The notes: a model not told the origin generated them from the letters alone. Shown: positions 1 to 12,719, numbered from the stretch's first letter. The stretch is DNA of 64,000 bases from Schistocephalus solidus (GCA_017591395.1 WEDG01001555.1:124001-188000), one strand, 5' to 3'. A program made the numbers and translations.

Positions 1-370
1 TTATCGTTCTCATCTGACATGCTTTATTTGTCAAGAAGCCCCATTAAACCATACCACCGAAGAACAGCGCAGTGGTTTAACTTTGGTCACTCACCCACCC
101 ACCTCCCACACCCCTCCCGTCGCCCACTCCCTTCTCTCTTTCCTTGACACAAGCAAACCTGGTCACGCCCCCACCCGTGACAGAAATTCTACCTCAAGCG
201 CCGTGAGTACGGTGAACTACCGTTTTCTGCGGTTCTGTGGTCATGGGAAAGGAGGTCGGACCGAGCACGCACACGCTTAAAAACAAAACCTTTAATTTTT
301 CATGTGAGAAGTAGGGACGACAGCTGCCAGCAGACGTTGTCACGTTCTCATGCCGCTCCTCGCCCCCCCC
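1..370. other. GC-rich, C-tract-rich unique block
   Basis: This stretch is rich in CCACCC and CCCTCC tracts and ends in a run of C near position 365. It holds one short open frame of 65 codons (83-280) whose composition simply mirrors the C-rich DNA, so I do not call it a gene. No tRNA, splice or transposon signature was recognised. It may be the edge of a repeat truncated by the window start. Confidence 0.4.
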
Positions 371-3300
371 CCTCCACTCATCCTAGTTCTTCCTCGGGGT
401 GACTGGTTTGGATCCTCAGGCAACTTGTGTAAGCATTATCAGTAGATTGTGAGACATTCAACTGTTCGTGTTAGAAGCATAGTGTAAGAAAGTCCTTACG
501 CTGTCCGTGTCCCAAATAAATGCAAGTTATGACCTGAGCTGAGATTATGAGATACCCATGGCAGACCGTTTCATTACTACTGCTTCCTATCAGTAAAACT
601 TTATTTCTTTCGCCCACAAAGGCATCCTTTGCCCTCTGTCCAGCTTAGCCTCACTTTATTGGCCCATCAACCAGGGAACACTGTTAGAGTAAGGTAAATA
701 TATGTCACAATAGGTACAAGAGATCGGAACGGGATCCTGTGGCCGTACATCTGGCAAATATTCAATAGGCCTTGAAACGGATCGATCACTGACAGGAATA
801 TTTTAGTTTACTTTTAGATGGAATTTTTTATATAAGTCAGCCTTTAATGCGAGTTAGTGATTAATAAAATTGCAGTATAATCCACGCAGAACGTCAGCTT
901 TTAATCACCAGTATTAATCGCAAGCTGCAAAAAATTGCCTTTGTATTGCATATTTCCTCCAGTGACTTCCGGGAAGTGCGTTAATTAAACTATATTGTTT
1001 AAATAAGTTGAGCCAACAATCACATCGCTTTTTCCCATTTTGAAATAAAAACTCGGTCTTCTTCAGCATATCAAGTTCAATAAGGTCTCTTTATATTGCA
1101 ACAACCACCATTTCTCTGCCCCATAAGTGATGCAAACTTACTCTGAAAATTCTGTAATCGTGTTCTTCCGATTTCTTAAAAGAGCATACGCCCAGTTATA
1201 CAATACTAAAACAGCCCAGAGATTGCTGTGCGTTTCGATCAGCATAGGAAAATTTCTTGCTCCGCTGATTACTGTGTTTTCGCTTAAATTCATCCTTGAA
1301 CATTTGAGTGAGCTTAGTAGATGATTGCATGCCTAGAACACGTAAGCACTGGTTCGACAAGGGGGTCCCTTGAGAGGATAAAAAGACATAACCCGCAATA
1401 ATCTCTGATAGATATTAAATGAGCCTGACTAAGACAATATTGACGCGATCTAAAGCAACAAAATAGTCAAATAAGAAGCAAACACGCCACTTGATGTGTT
1501 TAACAATCGACTCTCTGAGCTTTTGGAGTCTATAATTTTTGACGAGACATAAACCAAAATGCTATTTATCAAAGAATAATTGTACTTATTTGTTCAGCAA
1601 AATGAAAAAGCAGGTTTAGTCCAAGCGTGCATTTTGTTAGCCTTCCTGTCGAATGAAAGTTCCCTAATGATGTATTTGGATTGCAGCCTCACGGGATTAG
1701 TAGTAATTTGCATTTGATTAATAATCCGCCTACGCTTGCTGTGAAGCAGGATTAACTTGACGACATTACAGAACACTTAATAGGATCGGCTGGAGCACTC
1801 CGTAAATGCATAAACACCAAGGGGGGACTAAAAAGCCTCAGGTCCGTTTGAAACTCAAAATGGCCGTCATATTTCGCAAATAGCAGCACTGTCAAGTCAA
1901 AAAAACCTTCTGCCACTGTAGGACACACTGGACTTGTGTGCGAGAAGCCCGTCGCGAAGCGCAGGACCAAACAATCCCCAAAGGTGTGTCAAAACTGAAA
2001 GCCAGTGCTGGTTTCAAGGTGGAAACGTTGATGCTTAATCCACCCAGGAAGGGGATTATGACAGGGCTTAGCCCATCTACCGGGGTTTGCGAGACACCGG
2101 TGTGGTCGCGACCGCTCGAGGCAGCGTAGAAAGGATGATGTTATCAGGAGGGGCAAAAATCTTCTCAAGGCAACTGATTCTGCGCAAATTCTGTGAGTGC
2201 AATGAAGCATATGTCCGTGTGTTGCTAATGGTTCAAGTTTCAGAGTGGATTCAGAGTATTTCGCAATCCGTAAAAGGCCAAAGGAAGTCCATAAAATACG
2301 AGACCTCTATCACCTCCATCTTAGGTTTACAACCGGCGGAAGTGTGTGCAGCTTCTATGTCATTTGCAAACACAGATTTACAGTGCCTTCCGGGTTGTTC
2401 TATAATTGTGTGATCTCCTGGTAAATGAGATAAAGAATATCACATTTTACGCGTCATTAAGTTCATATATTTTACCGCGTTTAAAATCTAGGGTTTAAGA
2501 ACCATCGAGTCCAAATCGTTAAATTTAGATGTTTAACAGCCACTCCACCTTCACTTAGGGAAAGGAGTTCGTTGACCCTCCATCGATCATCATTTGGCAT
2601 TGACTAAGTGGTTTGATATAAGAAACTACCTGAGTATAATTATTTCTCCGCCTTCCTATAAAATGTTAGCTTACGTTTGGGAGGCGCCGAGAGGAATTAT
2701 AGAGAAATAACCCCACTTACCTGAAGACCAATTAAATGTACGTGTTGTAATTATTCGAAAAACTCCACTTCCTATTGCCTCTGGTACGCATAGCCTGAAT
2801 TTTGGACTGAGGACAGTTAATGGTCCGTTCAGTTTGGCTGTAATAAGGCCGTAGCAGTGGTCATTTGCATACAACGCTCTGTTTTCGTCGGTGGACTTGC
2901 TCTGTGGGTTGGCATTGCCTATTTTAACGTTTTTTTAGCGTCAATGTACATACAATCATCACTCTCGGGTGAATCATTGTGATTGTTAAATTAGGTGGGT
3001 GGGGAACCTATTTATAGTTGTTAGGAGAATAAGTGCTTAAAAGGAGGAAAATAAAATCCGCATTGTCTTGCAGGCAGCAGAACACACCACCTGTTCTGCC
3101 CGGCATCCATAAGTACGCATACTAATAAGGTGTGTTGCTGTGAGGACTTACAAGCAATCTATGGCAATGAGGTCATTCGTCTTTGTAGCGATAATGAGCA
3201 AGAAGTGATAATTTTAGGTCATCTACCCACATGACTTCTGGTGGACATCAGAGCTTACCTTGGATGCTGCCGATTTTACTTTCCAGGGCCACGAAATGTT

Positions 3301-4430
3301 TCCTTTTGGGTTTGGGAGGTGTGTTGGTAGGTTATTCAGTCTTTTCGCGAGTTCTACCATGTTTGACGCGTTTAAGCGTCTGCTATACATGTGTTGGTGG
3401 CCAAATTCAAGAACGTCAAATATAAATGACAGGCCGTTTCGAACCTATGTAAGACCCCAGTCCATTCCAATATGTTGGCGTAGCAAATGCTATACTTCTT
3501 CAGAGTAGAATATGACTGCCAAAATTGTCAAGTAAAACCCGATGACTAAGATCATTCAGTCAGTGTGGTCCGGCCTGTGCAGTAGTTAACGAAGTACAAA
3601 TATCGCTATGCGATGGGTCTAATACGGTAGCATGTAGATTGACAAATGCTGTTAGGCCTGACAACGCGGCTGCGCCAGCCTAACAATATCAGACATCAGA
3701 CGACTGAGTGGATGGAATTCTGGTATTTAAGCATTCATTTCAACGGCGAACGCATGCCCTCAAACTTTCAGAAACCGGGGCCTTAGTAGACGTTTACTGA
3801 GGACTAGAGGGTTACGCCCACTAAAGCTTTAGCACTCCCTAGAGTAATAAAGAAGCCTCTTCGAAACTCATGTAAACATCGCTGCTGGGATTTCTCTGGC
3901 ATTATCATTCAACCGAAAGCTGTCGTGAGCAAATGGTACAAGCTGGTAAACAACCAAATGAGCGTGCATGCAGAAATGTAACATTTCGGCGAAAGGAGTA
4001 GGGCCATGGGGATCGGTAATTTTTTCGCACAATAATATGTGCTGCCTCCTTCCTGCATTATTCAATGCCACAAACGAAGTAGGATTTATTTCAGCATAAA
4101 ATACTGTCGAGATTTGTGGGCATATATAAAAAGGGAAAGAAAATTAAACCATTTGCAAAGATAATAACTATTATATTGCTTTAAAAAATTCCAGCAAAGG
4201 AAAAACGTTCTTTTTTTAAAATTGCGGGAATTATAGTACTTCGCATATGGAACGACTTTCTAGTTTCAGGGAAAAAAAAACTTAAAAAGATAATATATCA
4301 TTTGAAAAAAAGAAATTGGCACACCATCGAGGGATCAGAAGCTGAAGTGTGAAGGTACAGAAAGTTAGTGGAAGATTTCAAATGACTAGTTTTGTCGACG
4401 GGAATAATTTGGAAGATTTCCATGCAAAGC
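371..4430. other. Unique AT-leaning DNA, no supported gene
   Basis: About 4 kb without a recognisable gene. The longest frame (2087-2413, plus, 108 codons) has no domain I know. Around 1780-2150 the base composition is more even and short frames overlap on both strands, which could reflect an old unrecognised repeat. AT-rich, A-tract-rich DNA occupies 4080-4320. Confidence 0.5.
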
Positions 4431-4439
4431 AAGCGTGCG

Positions 4440-4620
4440 ACAACACTCCCGCGGCTGAATTGTTGGAGCATTGGACTCTTTACCAAAAGGTCGTGAGTTA
4501 GAGCCCCAAGGGATGCACTCATGGAGTTGCCTATGGTTAGCTGCTGAGGGCTAATAAGCCAGAGGTGCCCATTCCAGTCTCTCTTTGCTTTGTCTGTAAG
4601 TTTAGTCTGCTCATAATATA
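4440..4620 (+). repeat. tRNA-derived SINE, near full length
   Basis: The 5' part is tRNA-like: a degenerate A-box region around GTTGGAGCATTGG and a degenerate B-box at GTGAGTTAGAGCCCC. The 3' part carries the shared tail of this family: a GCTAATAAGCCAG motif, then a CCCATTCCAGTCTC motif, then TTTGCTTTGTCTG and an AT-rich end. The same tail occurs at more than ten other sites in the window, which supports one SINE family transcribed by RNA polymerase III. The copy is diverged, hence old. Its source tRNA was not determined. Confidence 0.7.
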
Positions 4621-4847
4621 TACATACAGCATGATTTCTCTAATTATCATCCTTAAATGCATCTTGATTGCACATAACAGGAACTAGCACAGAGAACGCT
4701 CGGAGACCATGTGAGGGGCCAAGCTACTCGAAACTCTGACACGCAGCAGCAGAAATATCAGCAAAACAAGGGCTTTTAGCTGGTACCTAAGTTTGGCTTA
4801 CGGTATAAATACTGACATATATGCGCAGAAAAAAATACCAACAAAGA

Positions 4848-4915
4848 TAAGGAGACTGAGAGGACCATTTCTAGCTTATAAACCGCTATCTGTCGGCCTT
4901 ACCCAACATCAGCTT
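4848..4915 (-). repeat. SINE tail fragment
   Basis: On the plus strand this reads GGAGACTGAGAGGACCATTT followed by CTAGCTTATAAACCG. This is the reverse complement of the conserved SINE tail at 4560-4600 and 48700. The tRNA-like head is not clear, so this is a fragment. It lies head to head with the 4440-4620 copy, about 230 bp away. Confidence 0.6.
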
Positions 4916-5154
4916 TTCGGGACCTTATATTGGCTAGGTTTAAACATAAGTGGCCATTTTTAGTCGAAACATGTGTTTTGCCAACTCTTAATGGGCAAAA
5001 AGGAAGAAAATGCGAGATGTAGAGCCCACCCTACTCTCTCACCCGCATCCCTCCCAGTGTTTTCTATAGAACGTCCAGTTTGTCTGCAGTGAGCAAAATA
5101 CACCTTATTAGGGTTTCGGAAGCTATAAGACAGCATACATATACCGTGGAATAC

Positions 5155-5596
5155 CTATATCGCCAGCTGTAATAACGCCTTTGCTCTAAGGGTGTAATCA
5201 TAGCCGGTATGACTTAGTGCTACCATGTGTGTTATATGGAAGGTTTCATCGGCGGCAGAAATTTCTCCATCCTGATACTGAATACAGTCTAAACTTTCCA
5301 TGTTGTCTGTCTGACAAAAGAGCGATCTTGACGCCCTAAAAACTGCTAGAGGCCTTTGAAAGAACCTCACAATCTTTGTCCAGACCCACAAATTCAACAT
5401 GTCTATCCTCGGGTTCCTGAAACCACGGACGCTCTGCCGTTGCATGGGCATTTAAACCATGCAATCTGAAGCAAACTCCATTATCGTCGCTTATCACCCG
5501 TTTTCCCGAACCCAATAACTGAAGCAAGTTCTCGTGATGGGTTCCACGGGATGCGTCCAGGTCAACTTTGAAGACATTGGGACAGACGAAGGTGAG
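5155..5596 (-). other. Candidate coding exons of an unknown protein (minus strand)
   Basis: An open frame runs from 5596 down to a stop at the end of an Asp/Glu/His-rich stretch, with segments such as VDLDASRGTHHENLLQLLGS and HVEFVGLDKDCE. A different frame is open to a TAG at 5155-5157, with segments such as MESLDCIQYQDGE and HTGYDYTLRAKALLQLAI. A 55 bp intron (5365 down to 5311) would join them in phase: GAG|GTTCTT at the donor and TTTTGTCAG|ACA at the acceptor. The composition looks like protein rather than random frame. No family is recognised and no initiator Met is evident. Against this, the plus strand of the same DNA has a strong splice donor (AAG|GTGAGT at 5591), so the coding strand is unsettled. 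Confidence 0.25.
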
Positions 5597-5900
5597 TCAG
5601 AGTTTGTGAGCGTGTCCCCGTGTCACGCGGTTGATTGAAAACCTACCCAAGAAACCCGTAACGTCAGCGCACACGACAGGTATGCAGAAACACCAACACA
5701 AACGCACACATAAAACCGTTAGGCTCCCAGAAGGCATTTGTTCGCCCTGTGGGTTGTCAGATGTCTGCAGGTCAGACCCGCTTCACCTCGCCACCATCAT
5801 CGCAGTGGACTGGAAATGCGATTAAAGCGGATCATGTTCCATCGCCAAACGAGGGTGGAGGAGAGTGTGGGTTTGAGGGACGGGGGGTGGCAGAGCGTCT
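5540..5900. other. GC-rich patch with strong plus-strand splice donor
   Basis: A locally GC-rich stretch. GACGAAG|GTGAGTC at about 5585-5597 matches the 5' splice consensus very well. Upstream on the plus strand a short frame from an ATG at 5537 reads MGSTGCVQVNFEDIGTDE up to that donor. This could be a short first coding exon, but it overlaps the minus-strand candidate at 5155-5596. Both cannot easily be real. Frames at 5631-5994 on the plus strand show no recognisable domain. Confidence 0.2.
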
Positions 5901-8190
5901 TTACATGAACTGCATAGGGCTAGAAAACGAAAACCAGAGCATGCAAAAGACTTCACCATCAGCTGTCTGCCTAACTAATTACATTTCTAAATAAATTGTG
6001 TTGAAGGAGGCGAGTGTTCGAGTAAAAGTTGGATGTATATGTGAGGAGGAGGAAGATTGCCTGTGCATCGAAAACAGTTGTTTTGATTTTACTAAATTAC
6101 TAAATTTCTGGTGTCCACATATGGAATCCTGCGCAGTCACCTACTGCGCCGGTCGTTGATGGACTAATAACCCCCTACATCTTTTACTTGTTCTACCGCT
6201 GGTGCTATCTTTGACAATTAACTTCTACGAGCGTTCGAAGGCTAGAAAAAATAAAAGAATGGTTCTTGTGCACGATCGGTTTATAATACCCTTACTCAGA
6301 CCAAACTAAGCAAAAATGAGGCGATTCAGAAACCAACTTGCTACATCATCTTGCATGTTCTCAAAATTCAGTCTTCCTTCTCATATAATCTTTTTACTTT
6401 CAATTATTTTCTCGGTCAGGCCCGTAAATAGGACATGAGACTAAGAAGCATCCGCAGCACAGATGCCATTGCGCCAAATTCCAAGTAAGACAGAGTTCGG
6501 CTTGTATTTCCCATCCCGAAATTAGAGATACACGAAAATTGAAATAAAGTGGAAAATTTACTTAAAATCTGTCAACAGTGACCCTGCTGAAACTGCCCTG
6601 CAAAACTCAATATATTTATATAAGGCTTCTTTTGTTATCCTTTTTAAAGAGAGGAAATAAGGTCTTTCACAGACAAATTGATAATTGTTTAAGGATAACA
6701 ATAACTATACTCAGAAGTGGTCAGTTGTGTAAAATAAATTTGTACGGCTCAGAAAGATTGTTTGCAAAAATGCTATCCCAGAACGCATTTTTTAGAATTC
6801 AAGGTCATGCGAGTCTGATCGTCCGTTATAATCGTTTTCTGCGGCATTCAGCACGTGATGTGACGATGCCATCTGAGAACAGGTTAAAAGTTAAAAAAAT
6901 TCCCGGATAATCTTTACAAAATATGCCATGGAAATATTGAATAAGGATCTGATTAAATGACGGCGATCACTGTATATCCGGCAGAGTACTGCCAAGTCTT
7001 TACTTAAGCTGGAACCCCCGAAAAAGGCCACGATATTTGAGGGGCAGGTGCAGGAAGAAAGATTAAACAAATAATTCAAAAGAGAGCGCTCAACAAGTAC
7101 AAAGATGTTTTTTGGTTCGACCCGAATGACGAAAGGCGTCTGACATATGCCACGCTGGGGATCGTGGGGAAACGGTAACAAAGTTTCACCTCTCACAGCA
7201 AACGCGGTTAATTGATTCACGATCTCCAGTGCGGACGAGGAACGTCTGCTGATGTTTACAGCTGCAACTATGAGGGGATCGATTAAAGTCAGGCACGTCG
7301 GGATTTTAATATGTTTCATCGCAGGCGAAAGACGCGAGCCAGGGGTTCAGCTGTAGAGCGTTCAACGTTCTGTCCAGTGGTCAAGAAGTCCACTCCGAGC
7401 CTTAGCTCTTCCAAGTCCAAGGACTGGACTATGTATGGCTGGGTTATCTAAGTGGAGTGACTGCACGGTCTAAACTTAAACTGAGAAAGGCCGCGTCATA
7501 TGAAGACGTACCTACAGGTGAAATCAGCGAGACCGATTACTTCAGCAGCTTTTTGGACAAAACTGATGAACTGAATTTTTGATCAGGGTATTTGTTTTCT
7601 GGATAATTAGAAAACATGATTTTGTTCTAGGGAAGCTTGGCATTCCAAAAGGCCTACAATAATGTGAGGTTCACGATGTGGTCTGATATAACGGCAAACT
7701 ATTATCTGCTCAGATTTGCCTTGGGTCGTCGAAAAGCCTCGCAGTTAGCATACGCAAATGGCATCACATTTGCTCCTGCCTGTCTCGATGGAACGAACTG
7801 AAAGCTATTGTACGTGAGGATCGGTTATGTGGCCCCACTGAGAAAGTGGGAGGCAAGGACTCCTGTAAGATGGGAGTGGCAGCCATATGAGGTTTATTGG
7901 TGGGGTTCAACGAAGCTGGCAAATTGCTGCTTTTGGAGTGTAAAAATAAAAAATTTCATCTTCACAACGAGCTTGTTTAACGACACCAAAAGAGCGTCAA
8001 ATACGAGGGTGCAATTGATGAACGGGAAAGTAAAGGCTGTAAACGGGTGGAAAACAATAAAATTGAGGGCATTTGGTTAAATATTCTAGGTGGACTGATT
8101 CCAGCCCGTGATGATCACTCACAATGAAGGAGAAAGTGTGAAAGAAATGTCGTTAAATCCTATCCTCGTGATGTTCCCACCTGAAGATAT
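5900..8190. other. Unique DNA, no supported gene
   Basis: Two opposed frames (6578-6910 plus, 110 codons; 6891-7319 minus, 142 codons) are the longest here. Neither shows a domain, a convincing start context or flanking splice sites that I can defend. A start-less plus-strand frame around 7418-7580, with acidic segments such as SYEDVPTGEISETDYFSSFL, is protein-like but isolated. I see no RNA gene or transposon motif. Confidence 0.4.
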
Positions 8191-8204
8191 GATTGACTTT
8201 AATG

Positions 8205-8375
8205 TTGATAGCCTTAATCCTGACTTCTAGTTCTAACCCCCTGAGTCCAACCCTAACCTTTAATCCCAATATCTAACTCTAACCCTTAATCTGAATCATA
8301 GCCGCAGTCCTAACTCTAAAGTCCCTTACCCTAACCGTGGGTCTAATCTGAGGGCTAACCCTAATGGTTGCAGAT
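8205..8375 (+). repeat. Degenerate TAACCC telomere-like array (copy 1)
   Basis: Irregular CTAACCC, CCCTAACC and CTTAATC units spaced by substitutions and small indels, read on the plus strand. This is the same core seen at 18.6, 26.3, 36.0, 37.5, 47.9 and 57.5 kb. The flanking end motifs of the family are hard to see here, so this copy is the most decayed or is truncated. Confidence 0.7.
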
Positions 8376-8640
8376 AAGGTAGGCGTGACGGGAAGTGAAT
8401 GAAAGAGAAGGGTATTTAATTAAGCCTTCCCAAGGCAATAATTAGGTACTGCGTAGGAGTAAAGACTAGGCAGGGCCACATGCCCGATCTGCACACTGTT
8501 TTATTGTCCCGCATCTGCCACCATGTCTGGCTCGACCACACAGAATGCTTCAAACTTACGGGGCTTAACTAAAGGTATGCAAACACGAGTTGATTAACCA
8601 CTCCCCTTTACGCCTGAAAAGCTAATCACTGTTACCTATC

Positions 8641-8710
8641 AGGATGACAGAAGGAGACAGGAAGAAGGAGGAGGAGGAGGAGGAGGAGGAGAGCGAGAAA
8701 AAAGGGGGAA
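8641..8710 (+). repeat. GGA/GAG microsatellite
   Basis: An uninterrupted run of GGA triplets at about 8665-8691 lies within a purine-only strand of some 60 bp. The 97-codon frame over it (8644-8937) starts in the microsatellite and shows no domain afterwards, so it is not called as a gene. Confidence 0.9.
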
Positions 8711-9700
8711 CAAAAGAGCGGGAAAGAGGGAATCAGAACGCGTATGGAGCATGGAGAACGGTATGGAGGTTTGCATATGGCAAAGAGTCTTTCTCGTCAT
8801 CTGCTCCGCACCTGTCCCTCACGTGGCTGCTAAATTTGTCCTACTGTTGGATTCGGCGGGTTCTAATTAGAAAGTTACTGGTGCATGCAGGCAATAGGCG
8901 TGGATCTCTAAATTATTCCTCTGACAGAATTTCGTGACAGTCAGGCTGAGAAATAGCAATTCGTGCGTGCGCGCGATCTCCGCCTCTCGTGGAAGGAACG
9001 ACTGATCGACGCAAAAATAAACATTTTTTACTGAAGCCTCACGTATTAAAGTTGATTCTATGCTATCTTAGTTTTCTCCTATGCAGCTTATCTGAATGCG
9101 GAAAAAAATGCCGCAGTTTCTTCCAAAATTTGCAGTCGAAATGAAAGTGTTGTGGGTGTTAAAATAATAGAAACTTCCCTGTTCAGTTTCACGAGCTGAT
9201 CTTTTTTTAGTCGAAGCTAATGGCTAGCGTGTCAAGGGTAAAAGGCAACTGAAATGTGGCACAGAATACTCTGTTGTAGCTGAGCTGGCAAACGAGAGGG
9301 GTTCTAGTGAGCACTGTAATAAGACGAATTTAACCTTATCGTGATGCACGTGCATTGTGGCAAAACACTTAGTCGTATTATCTTGTGCTCATCGGGAATA
9401 CTGTGATTGCGACTTTCGGTAACCACTTAGAGCTTAACGCAGGCAGTCGCTCGCTTTTAAACCCGCGCAATGCTAATGCAAGGAGTAATTACGCCGAGTT
9501 GACTACTTTGCAGCCAAATATTAAAAAATACAACGCTCAACTTCTCGTGCATCAATTGCTTGTTCGAGTAGATCCCATAATGCATAGCTATTGTTTTTCT
9601 TGGGAATTTGGTAAATATATTTATACTACTATGTACTGGCTGCCTGTCATTGTGACCAAAAAGCAATTACTCTAGATGCAAGTGTTGTTCGCGAAAATTT
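8710..9700. other. Unique DNA, nothing recognised
   Basis: No tRNA, splice-flanked frame or transposon motif is visible. The overlapping opposite-strand frames at 9385-9675 and 9457-9666 have no recognisable content. Confidence 0.4.
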
Positions 9701-9704
9701 CGAG

Positions 9705-10030
9705 TCGACTTTGAACCCTTATGAACCAAAAAATTTATTCCAAGTTTTCTTTCCATGAAAATTGTGAGCTCAACATGTAAAATTAAATTAATGTGACAAA
9801 AGTCGCATGAGAAACGCTAGTAAACGCAAGTGAGGAGCTGAAGTCCTCGAAGGTAGTTCATGCTGTAGGAAGCCAACGAAGCACGTTTTTGAGCATGTAA
9901 TTATTTGATGTATATTCAAATCGTTCATAAATACAAGCGTTAAAGGAGCAATTGGGTTTGATATTCCATGTTGTAGGTTACCCGACGAATGAAAGGACTT
10001 TAAATAGATCAGATAACGAGACATAGTGGT
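9705..10030 (+). repeat. Repeat family V, copy 1
   Basis: Shares a colinear series of motifs with 10190-10490: TCTTTCCATGAAAATTGTG then AGCTCAACATGTAAAATT, AGTTCATGCTGTAGGAAG, CACGTTTTTGAGCATGTAA, and an end near TAAATAGATCAGA. The copies have diverged by substitutions and small indels. Minus-strand frames lie at matching places in both copies (9788-10024 and 10199-10465). These share a few residues such as CSKTCF and LLQHEL, which may be only inherited repeat sequence. No known coding capacity was recognised. Confidence 0.75.
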
Positions 10031-10189
10031 CCCAGTATGCCTTTGGCCTCAATGTAGAGCCCCTTCGGAAATCACAAGGCGACTAGTGGCATATACGGAA
10101 TAATATGATACCGACAAAGATCATTACGTGAGTGTTCTACCACCGCTTATTGTGATTGGCCAAAATTTTCATGAATATTTCTCTCCGAC

Positions 10190-11280
10190 TGTGAAATCTC
10201 ATGGAGCCAACACTTTATCCCAATTTTTTTCCATGGAAATTGTGAGCTCAACATTTAAAATTGAAGTAACGTCGCAAAAGGCGCACAGACGTTGGTAAAC
10301 CTGATTGTGGGTCAAAGCCATCAAAGTTAGTTCATGCTGAAGCAAGTCGGTGAAACACGTTTTTGAGCATTTAAGTAGTTGAAACATCTCGAAACCGTGC
10401 AACGAGACAAACATTAAAGTAACAATCGGGACGATATGCTCCGTGCTGTAATAAATTTGCCTCAAAGTACTAAATTGGTCAGAAGTAAGGTGTTCATTTC
10501 ACTTCGGACAGTTACATGTGGTATAACTGAGCCGTAGGCCCATTTTCTGGAAAGTTGCGTTTGGGAATATTACCTAGCATGGGATGGGCATTGACTGATC
10601 GGGACTTAGGGATGTACTAGTCTGGTTTAACCTTGGGGCTCAAGCTAGTGGCCTCGCAGGCAGTCACATAGCGACTGGTAATATATGCAGCAGGTAGTAC
10701 CCACAAAGACATGGGAGACTGGGATGGCTATTTCTTGCATAATAGCCGTTGTCTACCATGGCCATTCCAGTCCCTCCTGTCTTTGTCGGTACCACCTCCT
10801 GCATATATTACCGATCGCTAAGTGACTGCTTGCGAGAACACTAACTTGAGCCTTGAGATTAAACCGAACTGTTACATCTCTAAGTCGAGATCAATGAATG
10901 CCCCTCCCATGCTAGATGATAGCCTCAATCGCAAATTGTCAGAAAATGGGCCCACGGCTCAGTTTTACCATAGTAACGCCTTCGAAATCAGTGGAAATGA
11001 AATGAAAACCTTACGTTTGACCAATCCAACTTCAAGTAAAATTAAGTAAAACTCAGGCGAAGGAATTATTTACTGTAATAATATCAGACACCCGTCCTCA
11101 TGCAGGATCCCGACTACCATTCGTTCATTCAGGTTGTCGATGAAAAGAGATAGTGAGTTTGACAATGAGTTTGCAATTCTACCATTGTGTGAACCATAGA
11201 GTCTGTGACCCAACAGATACAAAATGCCAAAATTTACGCAAGATTGATAATCACTATCAAACCGGCAGCAACGCATGTAC
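10190..11280. repeat. Large fold-back: two family V arms around SINE tails
   Basis: The left arm (about 10190-10740) and the right arm (about 10745-11280) are inverted copies. Motifs matched by reverse complement include GGCCCATTTTCTG (10538 against 10943), TAGCATGGGATGGGCATT (10575 against 10898), ACTTAGGGATGT, CATAGCGACTGGTAATATAT and TTTGCCTCAAAG (outer). Similarity is strongest near the centre and fades outward, and the outermost 100 bp are uncertain. The tip holds two SINE tails facing each other, meeting at about 10740. Such a structure would form a long hairpin in single-stranded DNA or RNA. The small frame at 10822-11049 is inside the arm and is not called as a gene. Confidence 0.75.
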
Positions 11281-11284
11281 CAAA

Positions 11285-12710
11285 GGTTGAAGTATTAATG
11301 AAAAATCTTAAGTGAATTGAAAACTTAAAGGGAATCTGAAAATAAATATTATTTTGTTGAGAAATACTAACTTTTTGAAAAACAGGCGTTCTGTAAGCGG
11401 AAAAAAATCCCAGTTAATGCGATGAATAAATTAAATAGAATTGTTAGGTGATCGCGTATGCATAACATTCTGTGGTTATTAAGGGAACTATTCTTTCGTC
11501 AATTGTTTGTTTATATTTCTGATATTGGATTACAATTAGTTTCTGATCGTCCTTGAAATACCGGCGACTATTTCACGATTATCACTGTTTTCAATCGAGC
11601 GGCTTTAAATATAGATCCTGTGCAATGTATTTATCAAAACCTTCCAAATAAGATAGTTCTTAAAAACATTTACCGATATAGTGAGCTTTTGGATATTCTT
11701 TCTAATAGAGAGGGCCGTTTGCGTCGTATTTTTAGTATCACCCAAAAATGAGAAATCATTGTCGAGAAAAATGAACGTCTTCAAAAAAGTATGTTGAAGG
11801 AAACTCCATGTTCGAAGGAATAAAGTTAGGGAGGTATCTGATGTCGTGAGAGCTTTTGAAGTCTGTTCACCATTTTATAATTCCGATAGTAGAGCGTATA
11901 GCCGTTAGTGTTCCCACCAAGAAAAGCAGACGGCTCATTTCCAAGCTCCGGATACCTATCCAAACACCAATTGACCAGTTATAACTGTAAACTGTCCAAT
12001 GACTCATTCCGTCACAATCATTCACCAACAAAGCCCCGACACCTTGACTCTTTTGTAAGTCCTCCCCAGTGGAACCTGAGATACATCACTCCACATAACT
12101 TCGCCTCATTTAGAGCGTCAAATCCGTCGTCATATAGTTCATTTTAAGTGTGCTCGTTTATGTTTTCCACCAATTCGTAGCAATTTTAAGCGGTATTTCT
12201 TGAATAAATCATTTTTATTTAAATTCCTTTTCACAGTTTGAGACTGACTTTCACATTGCATGGTAAAAAAGGAAAGCGACCGAGTAGAGCACACGCATCT
12301 CAATAGTCTCCCGTGCAATTACAGCTTAATTATTGTTGGAAGACCGCTACCCGGGGTGGCTTGGCAACCACCTGCTGCTGCATAACTCGCTGGTACTCGT
12401 ATAACGCTAGTTCCGGGTTCAAATATGCATCTGTCTGTCCTGTCTGCTTGTCGCATACTGATCGTCTGCCCCATTATTTTGCTCAATCATACAGCAAGAC
12501 CTTGGTAGAGGGAGAGAACAAAAAATGAACCGGCCTTGCAGAAAGCTTGGTGAACAATTTGTACACCGCGCCCCCTAAAGTTTGGCGCAGATGTACTTTT
12601 AGGGTGCAGGATGCAATCCAGATAGACCGCTGAGGGGTATACTTCTTAGCCAGCGGTGTATGCGAAGTTATCGTAGTAGATACATCAACAGGCAGTGTGC
12701 AATGTCTAGT
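11285..12710. other. Unique AT-rich DNA, no supported gene
   Basis: No domain or splice-flanked frame was recognised. A plus-strand frame at 11908-12147 (79 codons, Ser/His/Asn-rich) and a B-box-like GTTCCGGGTTCAAAT at about 12409 are the only items of note. The latter has no convincing A-box partner. Confidence 0.4.
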
Positions 12711-12719
12711 TGGGAATCC

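Noticed and set aside
6891..7319. 142-codon minus frame
   Set aside because: Longest frame in unique DNA, but no motif, no splice support and no start context that can be defended. Kept only as a note.
8205..8375. True chromosome end or telomere
   Set aside because: Units are degenerate, short and flanked by unique DNA on both sides, so this is interstitial.
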